Shown here: piece after piece, positions 9,914-19,214 of the stretch
Layout: each line of letters opens with the position of its first letter
How positions within the stretch are numbered: position 1 is the first letter of the stretch
NCBI RefSeq assembly: GCF_003347605.1
Contig: NZ_QDFZ01000001.1
Coordinates: 62,001-126,000, forward strand
DNA from: Chryseobacterium sp. KLBC 52
Lineage (GTDB): Bacteria > Bacteroidota > Bacteroidia > Flavobacteriales > Weeksellaceae
Direction of reading: 5' to 3'
Length of the DNA: 64,000 bases
Made by a program: the position numbers and the translations under genes
Notes under the pieces: generated by a model
Told to the model about the DNA's origin: nothing
Database searches by the model: none
The model's input: only the letters and a program-made list of their open reading frames with translations

Positions 9914-9937
9914 TTTAATAAATTAAGATAAATTGCA

Positions 9938-11485
9938 ATGAAAAAAATATTTAAATATATCGTAATAACATCGGGAATATTACTTACTTCCTGTGATAAT
10001 GAGTTGATAAGTCCCTTTACACCCGGATCCTTAACTGAAGAAACAACTGTTACGCAATCTTCAGATCTTCAGAAACTTATGAACTCGACCTATAATCTCT
10101 TTTCTAATAGATCAGAAGCTGTGTTTACTTCTGTTTTTACTGACGAAGTTGGAATTGGATATGCGAACGGAGGACAAGGAATATCTCAAGAATATATCTT
10201 TTTAGTGGTTCCTTCTTCAGTTCTTGCTGCAAATATTTGGGTTGGCACTTATACAGCATTAGCAAGAGCTAACAGAGTCATTAAATATGCTGATAGTGTA
10301 CAACCTGTTAGTACTGCTGATGCTGCATTAATCTCCCAATTGAAAGCTGAGGCTCTTACTATGAGAGCTTATGGACATTTAAGGATACTGGCTTATTATT
10401 CAACAAATTTAAAAGATGATAATGCTTTGGCAGGAATATTGGCAGATAGAATATTTGAATCTGCTGAAAAAGAAAATCCAAGAGTTAAGAACGGAGAATT
10501 TTATGCACAAATCCATAAGGACCTTGACGCTGCATTAACAATTTATAACGGTCTTACCGGATATACTCCAAACAATAGTTTTGCTAATAAAAACTTTGCA
10601 AAGGGTTTAAAAGCCCGCGCTTATGCCTATAAAGGTGATTTTGTTAATGCCGAAAAGTGGGCGGATGATGTAATTAATACATCCGGTGTTACTTTAGCCA
10701 ATCAAGCGGACTACAGGAAAGTTTTTTTTACTGATAATGAACCAGCCAATAAAGAGGTTATTTTCAGATTAAAGAGAACAGCCCAACAAAACTCACAAGC
10801 AACTAATTTACATAATGGATGGTGTTCTGTTGCTCCTAATTTAAATGGTTCTCCATTATACGAAGTAAGTCGTGCTTTGTTTAATATTCTGAATCAAAAC
10901 TCAACTGATGTGAGACGAAATGTAATTGTAGCACCATCTTCTGTTATTGATCCCAACTATGCAACCTCTGCTGATTACAGAAACACAGACAAGCTAATTA
11001 TTCAGAAGCATGGAGGGACTGAGTCTGGTACTGTTACTGCTGCCACTACAGGAACGAATGGTTTTAATAATGATTTTAAAATAATGAGGATCTCCGAAAT
11101 GTACCTTATTAAAGCAGAAGCTAGAGCTGCGGCTGGAGATTTACTTGGAGTAGGGCTGGCATTAAAAGCTATTCTAGACGCTAGATTTCCTGTTGCACAA
11201 ACTCCTCCTGTATTTACAAACGTGACAGCTGCCTGGGCAGGTATTTTGAAAGAAAGGAGATTAGAATTAGCATATGAAGGACACCGTTTTATAGACATGA
11301 AAAGATTGGGAATATTAGCTAATGTTACTATTGATAGGGATCCGGCTGATTATTCTTCAAGTTCCGCTAATTATCCTGCAGCGAATCCGGTCAATCTTCC
11401 TAATAACAGTTATAAGTTTGCATTACCCATCCCGCAAGATGAGCTAAATGCAAACCCAGGAATTGTTCAAAATCCAGGATATTAA
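9938..11485 (+). CDS. SusD/RagB family nutrient-binding lipoprotein
   Basis: The surface lipoprotein that lids the SusC barrel encoded just upstream and binds its ligand. Residues 1-19 end in a lipobox (LLTSC), so Cys19 would be lipidated. It is a 515-residue protein with the TPR-like helical pattern of SusD (MRAYGHLRILAYYS, NKNFAKGLKARAYAYKGDF, MYLIKAEARAAAGDLL) and the C-terminal signature WAGILKERRLELAYEGHRFIDMKRLG. The LPIPQDELNANPGIVQNPGY tail is typical. It is translated from the same transcript as the receptor. The ligand cannot be told from the sequence. Confidence 0.94.
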   Translation: MKKIFKYIVITSGILLTSCDNELISPFTPGSLTEETTVTQSSDLQKLMNSTYNLFSNRSEAVFTSVFTDEVGIGYANGGQGISQEYIFLVVPSSVLAANIWVGTYTALARANRVIKYADSVQPVSTADAALISQLKAEALTMRAYGHLRILAYYSTNLKDDNALAGILADRIFESAEKENPRVKNGEFYAQIHKDLDAALTIYNGLTGYTPNNSFANKNFAKGLKARAYAYKGDFVNAEKWADDVINTSGVTLANQADYRKVFFTDNEPANKEVIFRLKRTAQQNSQATNLHNGWCSVAPNLNGSPLYEVSRALFNILNQNSTDVRRNVIVAPSSVIDPNYATSADYRNTDKLIIQKHGGTESGTVTAATTGTNGFNNDFKIMRISEMYLIKAEARAAAGDLLGVGLALKAILDARFPVAQTPPVFTNVTAAWAGILKERRLELAYEGHRFIDMKRLGILANVTIDRDPADYSSSSANYPAANPVNLPNNSYKFALPIPQDELNANPGIVQNPGY

Positions 11486-11964
11486 AGGCAAAACTATGTT
11501 TTATAATAATTATACATAAAGTGCCAAAACGCGTTTTATTTTTATTATTATAAATTAAAAAATCAAAAGATCTCAACAGATTGAGAGATATACTTCGTTA
11601 ACATTTTTTTTATATTAATCAACATGAGCCCCTTTGAAAAAGAGGGGTTTCATGCTTTTATGAATGTAATTTTTATATAAAAATTAAGAAAATAGACCAT
11701 TTTTTTCTCCATTTTCCTAAAATTTACTAACCGGTTTGTTTTAATTTTTTAGCTAAAAAGCTATTTTAACTTTATTTTTTTAACCTATTGTTTATTCTTG
11801 AAGTAAATTGATTTTAATTTTCAAATTTATTAAAATTCCGTTAATATATAAATTGACTTATTTTTTGTTAATTTTTTAAATACAATTAAAATGATTCTCC
11901 ATCATTTTTTAAGTATCAATGTGAATTTCCCCTTTATGGAAGCCTGTTTTCAGCGTTTAATGAA
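11486..11964. other. gene-free AT-rich interval between two susCD pairs
   Basis: No coding sequence is seen. A small stem TCTCAA/TTGAGA lies at 11571-11586. A longer stem-loop follows at 11623-11654. The remainder is long A/T runs, probably upstream regulatory DNA of the second susC. Confidence 0.5.
11623..11654 (+). terminator. probable terminator of the first susCD transcript
   Basis: CATGA..CCCCT pairs with AGGGG..TCATG with one bulged stretch, followed by a short T-rich segment. The T-tract is weak, so this may be only a partial terminator. Confidence 0.5.
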
Positions 11965-12023
11965 TTGATGGTATAGATATTTATCTACATATTTGTCCCT
12001 TGAATATATTAAAATCTGTTAAT
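11965..12023 (+). promoter_or_regulatory. promoter and leader of the second susC
   Basis: TTG (11965-11967), a 20-base spacer and CATATTTG (11988-11995), then ATATTAAAATCTGTTAAT directly before ATG 12024. Both the spacing and the leader match those of the first susC. Confidence 0.5.
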
Positions 12024-14819
12024 ATGAATGTGAAGTTACATGTATTAAGTGCAGGAGCTTTGTTTTTTTTGGGACAAGCTGCTTTTGCGCAAAAATCTAA
12101 GAATGATTCTGTTCTGAAGGAGAATAAGATCGATGAGGTAATCGTTACTGGATACCAGAAGAAAAAAGCAGATGAAATTACCCAGGCTCAGGCTGTTGTT
12201 GGGGGTGACGAAATCAGAAGAAACTCTCCTACAACATCTATTGGTAACTCTTTACAGGGTAGAGCTTCAGGGGTATTTGTACAAAGTACTACCGGGCAGC
12301 CAGGTGCTGCTGCTACCATTCAGGTAAGAGGTATTGCCGGTGTTGGTGGTTCTTCAGAGCCTACTTATGTGGTAAATGGTATGTATATGACTGCAAGACA
12401 GTTCAGTGCAATCAACCCTGCAGATGTTGAGTCTATTTCAATTCTTAAAGATGCAGCTGCTACAGCACAGTATGGTGCGAGAGGAGCAAATGGGGTAGTA
12501 GTAGTAACTACTAAAGCCGGAAAAGCTGGGAAAACTCACTATTCATTTGAAACTAAGTTTGGTTTCAGTGAAAAGCTGAGAGACAAAAATTATACCATGA
12601 TGAATTCCAGGGAGTTGATGGATTTCCAGAATCAATTAGGGTACCTTGGATTTAAGCCAAGATCTCAACAGGAAATCGATGCACTTGCTGGTTATGATCA
12701 CAACTGGCAGAAAGATCTGTTAAAGCCTTCAAGCATCCAGTCTTACTTATTCAGTGCGCAGGGAGGGTCTAGAGAAAGTACTTTCTATTACTCTTTAGGA
12801 TATGATTCTGATAACGGGATTATCAGAGATATCGACGGACTTAAGAGATATACAGGTAACTTTGGATTTACCAATAAACTGAGTGAAAAACTAAACGTAG
12901 GAGTCAACCTTGGGGTTCAGTATCAGGAAACTCAGAATTTCAGAGACAGAAACAACACACAGAACCCATTTGCAGCCATGTATAAATATGCCCCATATGA
13001 GCCGGTTTATAATGCAGATGGCAGCTACAACCAGACTATGAGAGCTGGTTCTAACGTTGTTGAGCAGATCCGTACTAATAGATCAGATGAGCAGAGACTG
13101 AGAATTCCGGTAACTTTATTCGCTGAATATAAAATTATCGATGGACTGAAGTTTAAGTCAAACTTTAATGGACTTTTCGATTGGTACATGAGAACTCGAT
13201 GGATGCAAAAAGGTTCAAACCTGGATATTACAGTGAACAAAGTTCCTACAGGTTCATTGAACAAAGACTCATTCTACACATTTAACTATACCTGGAATAA
13301 CTCCATTAATTATAAAAAATCATTTGGAGGTCACAACTTTGATTTCTTAGGATTTATCGAATATAACGATAACTACAATGAAACAATGAATGGTGGTGCT
13401 TACGGATTGAAATCTCCGGTAATCAATGTTCCATCGATTACAACACCATCTGACAGAAATACATTTACTGGGGTTAAGGTAAGAAATACCCTGTTCAGTT
13501 TAGCGGGTATGTTAAACTATGATTATGAAGGCAGATATTTGGTAACAGGATCATTGAGAAGAGATGCTTCATCAAGATTTGGTGCCAATAACCAAAGTGG
13601 TATTTTCTGGTCTGCAAGTGCAGCCTGGAATATCGCGAAGGAAGACTTCATGAAAGGTGGGTTTATTAATGATTTAAAGCTTAGAGGATCTTACGGTACA
13701 ACAGGTAACGATGGTACTTTGCCTGATTACTATAATGTCAATAATATCAGCTACGGTTTATATGGTGCTAATGGTACCTCATATCCGGGTACAGCTTCAC
13801 AAGGATATTATATTATTGGTAACAGCAATCTGAAATGGGAATCTAATGCGATTACCAACTTAGGGGTAGATTTCACAATGTGGAACAGAAGAGTTCGTGG
13901 ATCCGTAGAAGTATATAAAAATAAGAGAAAAGATTTCGTACAGCTTGTTCCTTTGGACAAACAGGAAGGAGGATACTACCAGTATATCAATGCGGGAGAT
14001 ATGTCTCAGAAAGGTCTTGAAGTTGAGCTTAGTGTAGATGTAATCAAAAAGAAGGATTTCCAATGGAACTTACATGCTAACATATCTTTCCAGAAGTCAA
14101 TTCTTGATAAGCTAGCAGACGGTCAAACACAAAGAAACTTAGGAGATACTTATTTAAAAGTAGGTGAGACTCCATATGTATTCTATAATGTAAGATTTGC
14201 CGGAGTAGATCCAAGCAATGGAAAAGCATTATATTATGATAAAGAAGGAAATGTTACTGATGTTTACAGTGCATCTAATGCAGTTCCTCTTACTGATAAA
14301 TCTCCGTTCCCAAAAAGTTTTGGTGGATTCGGAACAACCGTTCAGTACAAAGGACTTGATTTCAGCGCAGATTTCTCATTTAAACTAGGTGGTTATACTT
14401 ATAACAATATGTATGCTGCTGCTGTTGATCCAACATTGGCTGTTGCAGGTAGAAACATGGCTCAGGCTGCTGCTCAGGTTTGGAAAAATCCGGGAGACAC
14501 AGGAGTATTCCAGAAAGTTGACTCAAACGGTATGCGTGATTCTGATCAGTGGATCGAAAAATCAGATTACTTAAGATTAAGATCACTTACATTAGGATAC
14601 ACATTTGATAAAGCGTTCCTTGGTGAAGGATCTCCTATCAATAAGCTTAGAGCATACGTACAGGGACAAAACTTATTTACAGTGACTAAATTCCACGGAG
14701 AACCTGAAGTTTCAGTAGGATCAGATGAATCTACAGCTTTGTTCGTTCCAGGAGCATATAACCTATATACTTACCCTGCTGTAAGAACAATCCTGGTAGG
14801 ACTGCAATTAGAATTTTAA
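12024..14819 (+). CDS. SusC/RagA family TonB-dependent outer-membrane receptor
   Basis: A second TonB-dependent importer, 931 residues, paired with a SusD gene 14 bases downstream. Signal peptide MNVKLHVLSAGALFFLGQAAFA from ATG 12024; this N-terminus is nearly the same as in the receptor at 7079. Plug landmarks: IDEVIVTGYQKKK, LQGRASGVFV, IQVRGIAGVG, EPTYVVNGMY, ILKDAAATAQYGARGANGVVVVTTKAGK. The C-terminus is LVGLQLEF, with the terminal Phe needed for barrel assembly. There is no N-terminal carboxypeptidase-like domain. By eye its codon use is that of a well-expressed gene. The ligand is unknown. Confidence 0.95.
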   Translation: MNVKLHVLSAGALFFLGQAAFAQKSKNDSVLKENKIDEVIVTGYQKKKADEITQAQAVVGGDEIRRNSPTTSIGNSLQGRASGVFVQSTTGQPGAAATIQVRGIAGVGGSSEPTYVVNGMYMTARQFSAINPADVESISILKDAAATAQYGARGANGVVVVTTKAGKAGKTHYSFETKFGFSEKLRDKNYTMMNSRELMDFQNQLGYLGFKPRSQQEIDALAGYDHNWQKDLLKPSSIQSYLFSAQGGSRESTFYYSLGYDSDNGIIRDIDGLKRYTGNFGFTNKLSEKLNVGVNLGVQYQETQNFRDRNNTQNPFAAMYKYAPYEPVYNADGSYNQTMRAGSNVVEQIRTNRSDEQRLRIPVTLFAEYKIIDGLKFKSNFNGLFDWYMRTRWMQKGSNLDITVNKVPTGSLNKDSFYTFNYTWNNSINYKKSFGGHNFDFLGFIEYNDNYNETMNGGAYGLKSPVINVPSITTPSDRNTFTGVKVRNTLFSLAGMLNYDYEGRYLVTGSLRRDASSRFGANNQSGIFWSASAAWNIAKEDFMKGGFINDLKLRGSYGTTGNDGTLPDYYNVNNISYGLYGANGTSYPGTASQGYYIIGNSNLKWESNAITNLGVDFTMWNRRVRGSVEVYKNKRKDFVQLVPLDKQEGGYYQYINAGDMSQKGLEVELSVDVIKKKDFQWNLHANISFQKSILDKLADGQTQRNLGDTYLKVGETPYVFYNVRFAGVDPSNGKALYYDKEGNVTDVYSASNAVPLTDKSPFPKSFGGFGTTVQYKGLDFSADFSFKLGGYTYNNMYAAAVDPTLAVAGRNMAQAAAQVWKNPGDTGVFQKVDSNGMRDSDQWIEKSDYLRLRSLTLGYTFDKAFLGEGSPINKLRAYVQGQNLFTVTKFHGEPEVSVGSDESTALFVPGAYNLYTYPAVRTILVGLQLEF

Positions 14820-14833
14820 TATTGAATAGCCTT

Positions 14834-16294
14834 ATGAAAAAGAATATAATAAAAATAAGTTTAGCTGCGTTAACCATCTTTGTTTCGTTAACGTCTTGCG
14901 ACAGAAATTTAGATCAAATCTCATCAATCAATGAAGATCAGGAGCAGGCAATGACCAGACCTGAAACCTTCAGACAAGCTATGGATGGTGCCTATACAGC
15001 GCTTAAAGGAGCCGGATATTATACCAGTGATACAGGAAACCAGCTTATCATGGGAGATCTTACCACTGATAATCTTGTTCGTACAACTACAGGAAGAAAT
15101 ACCAATCTGGCTGCTTCGAACTTTGAATTCTCATCCGATAATTCACAGACAACAGGATTGTATACTGCTGCTTATCTTGTGATCAGCAGAGCTAACTTTG
15201 TTTTGAAATATATCAATAACGGAGTATTATCTGGAACACAGAAAACAAATTTGGAAGCTGAAGCAAGAGCATTAAGAGCAATAGCTCATTTTGATATTGT
15301 AAGAGCATATTCTCAAATTCCAACTCAATCTGCAGGAGCTAAAAATACAATCGGAATTTATTATTCAGAGACTTATTCTCCCCTAAATAATACATCATCA
15401 AGAAATCTTACCGTTGATCAGGTTTATGATAAAGTGATAGCAGATTTATTATTTGCTGCGGATAATATTACTCAAAATGATCTGGATAAAGGAAGATTGA
15501 GCAAAGCTGCCATCTATGGACTATTGTCAAGAGTAAACCTTTACAGAGGAGACTATGCTAACACCATCAAATATGGTGAACTGGCATTGGGTATTTCTTC
15601 AAGTGTTACTCAGAAATCTAATTTTTATAAGATTTGGAAAGAAAAAGAAGGAGATATTAATGATGGTGTTTTATTCCAGGTATCGAATTCCGCAGCTGAG
15701 CAAAACACAGTAGGAGTTGCTTACAATCAATCTGTTCCGGCGTTAAGATCAGAATTTGTTGTAGATTATGACTTATATACTGCATATACAGATAATGATG
15801 TAAGAAAATCTGCTTATTTTACTACGGATGTATATAGTAAACAAAAGTATAATCACGTTACAAAATACTCAGGTATTACCGGTTTGCCATCTAATATCGT
15901 TCCGGTAAGATATTTAAGAGGAGCAGAAGTGCTGCTAAACGTTGCTGAAGCATATTACAGAACAGGTAATGGTGCACAGGCTTTAGTTCTTTTAAATAAA
16001 TTGAGAGCTGAAAGATATACTGTATTTACTCCTGGTACAGAAACGGGACAGGCACTTTTAGATGCTATCCTGAAAGAAAGAAGACTGGAGCTTGCCTTTG
16101 AAAATGACAGATGGTATACATTGAAGAGATTAAACCTTGCCATTCAGAGATCAGGTAAAGGAGATCTTTTTGATGGTACAGGTACCCCTGCAGTTGCACA
16201 GACTCTTGAAGCTGGAAGCTACAAGTGGCAGTGGCCAATTCCTATTTCTGCTATTCAGGCAAACCCGAATATTAAGCAGAATGACAAATATTAA
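14834..16294 (+). CDS. SusD/RagB family nutrient-binding lipoprotein
   Basis: Lid and ligand-binding partner of the SusC barrel just upstream. The ATG at 14834 gives a lipoprotein signal ending in SLTSC; a TTG at 14822 would add only four residues. It is 486 residues long, with helical repeats (EARALRAIAHFDIVRAYSQ, KAAIYGLLSRVNLYRGDY, AEVLLNVAEAYYRTGNG) and the SusD C-terminal signature LDAILKERRLELAFENDRWYTLKRL. The KWQWPIPISAIQANPNIKQN ending is standard. A clear terminator follows, so the transcript is susC-susD only. Confidence 0.95.
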   Translation: MKKNIIKISLAALTIFVSLTSCDRNLDQISSINEDQEQAMTRPETFRQAMDGAYTALKGAGYYTSDTGNQLIMGDLTTDNLVRTTTGRNTNLAASNFEFSSDNSQTTGLYTAAYLVISRANFVLKYINNGVLSGTQKTNLEAEARALRAIAHFDIVRAYSQIPTQSAGAKNTIGIYYSETYSPLNNTSSRNLTVDQVYDKVIADLLFAADNITQNDLDKGRLSKAAIYGLLSRVNLYRGDYANTIKYGELALGISSSVTQKSNFYKIWKEKEGDINDGVLFQVSNSAAEQNTVGVAYNQSVPALRSEFVVDYDLYTAYTDNDVRKSAYFTTDVYSKQKYNHVTKYSGITGLPSNIVPVRYLRGAEVLLNVAEAYYRTGNGAQALVLLNKLRAERYTVFTPGTETGQALLDAILKERRLELAFENDRWYTLKRLNLAIQRSGKGDLFDGTGTPAVAQTLEAGSYKWQWPIPISAIQANPNIKQNDKY

Positions 16295-16320
16295 GATTTA
16301 ATTTTAATATATTTTTTAAG

Positions 16321-16348
16321 AAGAGTCCCAGAAATGGGGCTCTTTTTT
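16321..16348 (+). terminator. intrinsic terminator after the second susD
   Basis: AAGAGTCCCA pairs with TGGGGCTCTT (one wobble) around GAAA, followed by T residues. Confidence 0.85.
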
Positions 16349-16369
16349 ATTGCTATTTTTAGCAATACA

Positions 16370-17293
16370 TTATCTCATTACCTTACGGTCCTGGTAACTT
16401 TTCGGAGTGACACCTTCCAGTTGCTTAAATACCCTTGTGAAATAGTTGGTATCTGAAAATCCCGTCTGAAAAGCGGTTTCCTTAATGCTGGTCTGGCTGG
16501 CCAGTAATTCTTTGGCTCTGGTAATTCTTTCCTGCAAAATAAAATCATTCGGGGAAGTTCCCAGTTCATCTTTAAACATTTTAAAGAAATTCGACTTGCT
16601 TACATACGCCAGCTTGGCAATACTGTCAATAGACAATTTCTGATGCAGATTTCTTTTAATATAATCTACCACAAAACCTATCCTGGATTTATTTTTAACA
16701 ATATTCTTTTCCACCATGCCTCTTGCCTGGGTCTGCATCAGTCTGATCAGAAGTTCCTTCAGTGCAAAATCTGCCATGATATCCTTTTGCGAATTATCAT
16801 CCATCGCAATTCTCATGATATTGTTGGTAGCAGAAGCCAGCGCTTTATTATTAAACAGAAAATACTCATCCAGCTGAATATTCCATTGTGAAGTTTCATC
16901 CACCTTTGGAAGATGATAATTCAGGTAATTGAGAGAATCCTCAATGAAATCAGGGTTAAGGCTTAAAGAAATACATTGCGTAGGCGTTTCATCCGCTTCA
17001 GGAAAATCAATCACCATCGTTTCTCCGGGAGCAACAAGGATACTTTCCCCCGGGTAGTAATCAAAATAATTGGTCTTCTTATCCAGTTTCATATGTTTCT
17101 TCCCTCTCAGCATTGCCGTAAATGCAATATTTTCGAAATGAAGTTTTACATCAAACGCCGCCTTATGAGTCTCATAAATACTGAACTCACAATTGTTTAG
17201 ATTGAATTTCGTCTGGTTTTCAACAAGACTCAATAGTTGGTTTTCCTTACGCAATTCAGGAGTATTTAATAAAATCTTACTATTGTTATTCAT
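16370..17293 (-). CDS. AraC family transcriptional regulator
   Basis: A 307-residue DNA-binding regulator. Residues 1 to about 190 form a cupin-like sensing part (YPGESILVAPGETMVIDFPEADETP). The last 100 residues are the two helix-turn-helix motifs of the AraC/XylS family (LSIDSIAKLAYVSKSNFFKMFKDEL, then IKETAFQTGFSDTNYFTRVFKQLEGVTPKSY). It is divergent from the aldehyde dehydrogenase gene, with 183 bases between the start codons, so it most likely controls that cassette and responds to an aldehyde, an alcohol or a derivative. This pairing of an AraC regulator with aldehyde dehydrogenase, alcohol dehydrogenase and DUF779 recurs in bacteria. The effector is not identifiable. Confidence 0.92.
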   Translation of the reverse strand: MNNNSKILLNTPELRKENQLLSLVENQTKFNLNNCEFSIYETHKAAFDVKLHFENIAFTAMLRGKKHMKLDKKTNYFDYYPGESILVAPGETMVIDFPEADETPTQCISLSLNPDFIEDSLNYLNYHLPKVDETSQWNIQLDEYFLFNNKALASATNNIMRIAMDDNSQKDIMADFALKELLIRLMQTQARGMVEKNIVKNKSRIGFVVDYIKRNLHQKLSIDSIAKLAYVSKSNFFKMFKDELGTSPNDFILQERITRAKELLASQTSIKETAFQTGFSDTNYFTRVFKQLEGVTPKSYQDRKVMR

Positions 17294-17476
17294 TTCTAAA
17301 TTTTTTTGAAAAGGAACTAACTCAAATATAGAAAATTTGAGAGTACGTTGCTGTTAATAAAATACTAAAATTGAAACCCTTGCACTATTTTCCACTTTTT
17401 TTATACGATTGTGCTATACTCTTTTTGGCTTCTCAGTGTAATTTGGCGTTATCGAAAAAATAAAAACAATACTAAT

Positions 17477-19006
17477 ATGAGCACTATTACAGAACCAAGA
17501 TCAACGACACTTTTACAGCGTCCGGAGTTTAAAAACAGATATGATAACTATATTGACGGAAAATTTACTCCACCTGTTAAAGGACAATATTTCGACGTAG
17601 TTTCTCCGGTTGATGGGAAAAAATTCACCCAGGTAGCACATTCGTCCAAAGAAGATTTGGAGCTAGCGGTAGACGCCGCTGAAAAAGCATTTCAGACATG
17701 GAAGAACACTTCTTCCACAGAAAGAAGCATCATTCTGAACAAAATTGCAGACAGAATAGAACAGAATTTGGAATACCTGGCAACAGTAGAAACAATAGAT
17801 AACGGAAAGGCCGTAAGAGAAACGCTGGCAGCAGATTTACCTTTAGCCATTGATCATTTCAGATACTTTGCTTCCGTCATCCGTGCTGATGAAGGATCAC
17901 ATAACGAATTGGATAAAGACACCGTTTCCTTAATCGTTCACGAACCTCTTGGAGTGATTGCTCAGATCATCCCATGGAACTTCCCGATATTGATGGCAGT
18001 ATGGAAACTGGCTCCCGCATTGGCTGCAGGAAACTGCGTAGTGTTGAAACCGGCAGAAAGCACACCTGTTTCCATTATGGTTTTAATGGAGCTTATTGGT
18101 GACCTTTTACCGGCAGGAGTTATTAATATTGTCAACGGATTCGGTGCAGAACTTGGAAGAGCTCTCGTGACCAATCCGAAAGTAGCCAAAGCAGCATTTA
18201 CAGGTTCTACCGCTACGGGACGTCTGGTAATGCAATATGCTACAGAAAATATTATTCCGGTAACGTTGGAGTTGGGAGGAAAATCCCCGAACGTTTTCTT
18301 CAACTCTGTAATGGATGCAGATGATGAATTTTTAGATAAAGCCATAGAAGGAGCCGTTCTTTTTGCCCTTAATCAGGGAGAAATCTGTACATGTCCTTCA
18401 AGACTTCTTGTTCAGGAAGGTATTGCAGATGCCTTTATCGAAAGAGTGATTGAAAGAGTAAAAGCCATCAAAGTAGGCAATCCACTGGATAAAACCGTGA
18501 TGATGGGAGCACAGGCTTCACAGATTCAGAAAGATAAGATCCTTTCCTATATTCAGTTGGGAATAGACGAAGGAGCAGAAGTGCTTGTAGGAGGAGCAGT
18601 AAACGATCTGGGAGATGATCTTGAAGGCGGGTACTACATCCAGCCTACCATTTTCAAAGGAAACAACAGAATGAGAATCTTCCAGGAAGAAATCTTCGGT
18701 CCGGTGCTGGCATTTACCACTTTCAAAGATGAAGAAGAAGCTGTAAAAATTGCCAATGATACCATCTATGGACTTGGAGCAGGAGTATGGACCAGAGATG
18801 CTCACCAGTTGTACAATATTCCACGCCAGATTGAAGCAGGAAGAGTATGGGTAAACCAATATCACTCTTATCCGGCCGGAGCACCTTTCGGAGGTTACAA
18901 ACAATCCGGAATCGGAAGAGAAAATCATAAAATGATGCTCGATCATTACCGCCAAACCAAAAACATGCTGATTTCTTATAACAAGAATAAGCTAGGTTTC
19001 TTTTAA
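17477..19006 (+). CDS. NAD(P)-dependent aldehyde dehydrogenase (AldB/ExaC-type)
   Basis: Oxidises aldehydes to acids, probably acetaldehyde-like short-chain substrates. The ATG at 17477 gives 509 residues, close to the 506 of E. coli AldB; a start at 17411 would add an unrelated hydrophobic leader. The catalytic thiol is Cys304 in NQGEICTCPSR and the general base Glu265 in VTLELGGKSP. The cofactor-binding segment IIPWNFPILMAVWKLAPALA and FTGSTATGR are intact, and EIFGPVLAF and GGYKQSGIGRE are standard. It is the first gene of a cassette with a zinc alcohol dehydrogenase and DUF779, which together would carry alcohol to acid. Confidence 0.95.
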   Translation: MSTITEPRSTTLLQRPEFKNRYDNYIDGKFTPPVKGQYFDVVSPVDGKKFTQVAHSSKEDLELAVDAAEKAFQTWKNTSSTERSIILNKIADRIEQNLEYLATVETIDNGKAVRETLAADLPLAIDHFRYFASVIRADEGSHNELDKDTVSLIVHEPLGVIAQIIPWNFPILMAVWKLAPALAAGNCVVLKPAESTPVSIMVLMELIGDLLPAGVINIVNGFGAELGRALVTNPKVAKAAFTGSTATGRLVMQYATENIIPVTLELGGKSPNVFFNSVMDADDEFLDKAIEGAVLFALNQGEICTCPSRLLVQEGIADAFIERVIERVKAIKVGNPLDKTVMMGAQASQIQKDKILSYIQLGIDEGAEVLVGGAVNDLGDDLEGGYYIQPTIFKGNNRMRIFQEEIFGPVLAFTTFKDEEEAVKIANDTIYGLGAGVWTRDAHQLYNIPRQIEAGRVWVNQYHSYPAGAPFGGYKQSGIGRENHKMMLDHYRQTKNMLISYNKNKLGFF

Positions 19007-19013
19007 TATTATG

Positions 19014-19145
19014 TAGGACGTGCCCGATTGCCTTGGCTTTACCCAGGGCAACACGGTCGGGCTATCCAGGGCTGCACTTCGTTTCGGTGCTCCATTGCAT
19101 TCCGCACCGGCTCGTTCCTCGCCGCCCTTCCTATCCCTCACGCAG
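19014..19145. repeat. GC-rich structured intergenic element
   Basis: A 130-base block far richer in G+C than anything around it, placed between the two dehydrogenase genes. It holds nested pairings: CCCGA (19023-19027) with TCGGG (19057-19061), TTGCC (19028-19032) with GGGCAA (19046-19051), and CGGTGC (19085-19090) with GCACCG (19104-19109). It ends in a pyrimidine-rich CTATCCCTCACGC. No credible ORF or tRNA cloverleaf is present. It looks like a dispersed repetitive element or structured RNA; I believe similar sequences recur in flavobacterial genomes. Confidence 0.55.
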
Positions 19146-19214
19146 AGAAATTATCTGGTCAAACGTGGAGATAAAAACAAATAACCCCAAATAACTCAAT
19201 CCAAAAAAGAAAAT

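Noticed and set aside
19021-19145. tRNA or small coding gene in the GC-rich island
   Set aside because: No cloverleaf with anticodon arm and no ORF with a plausible start was found.
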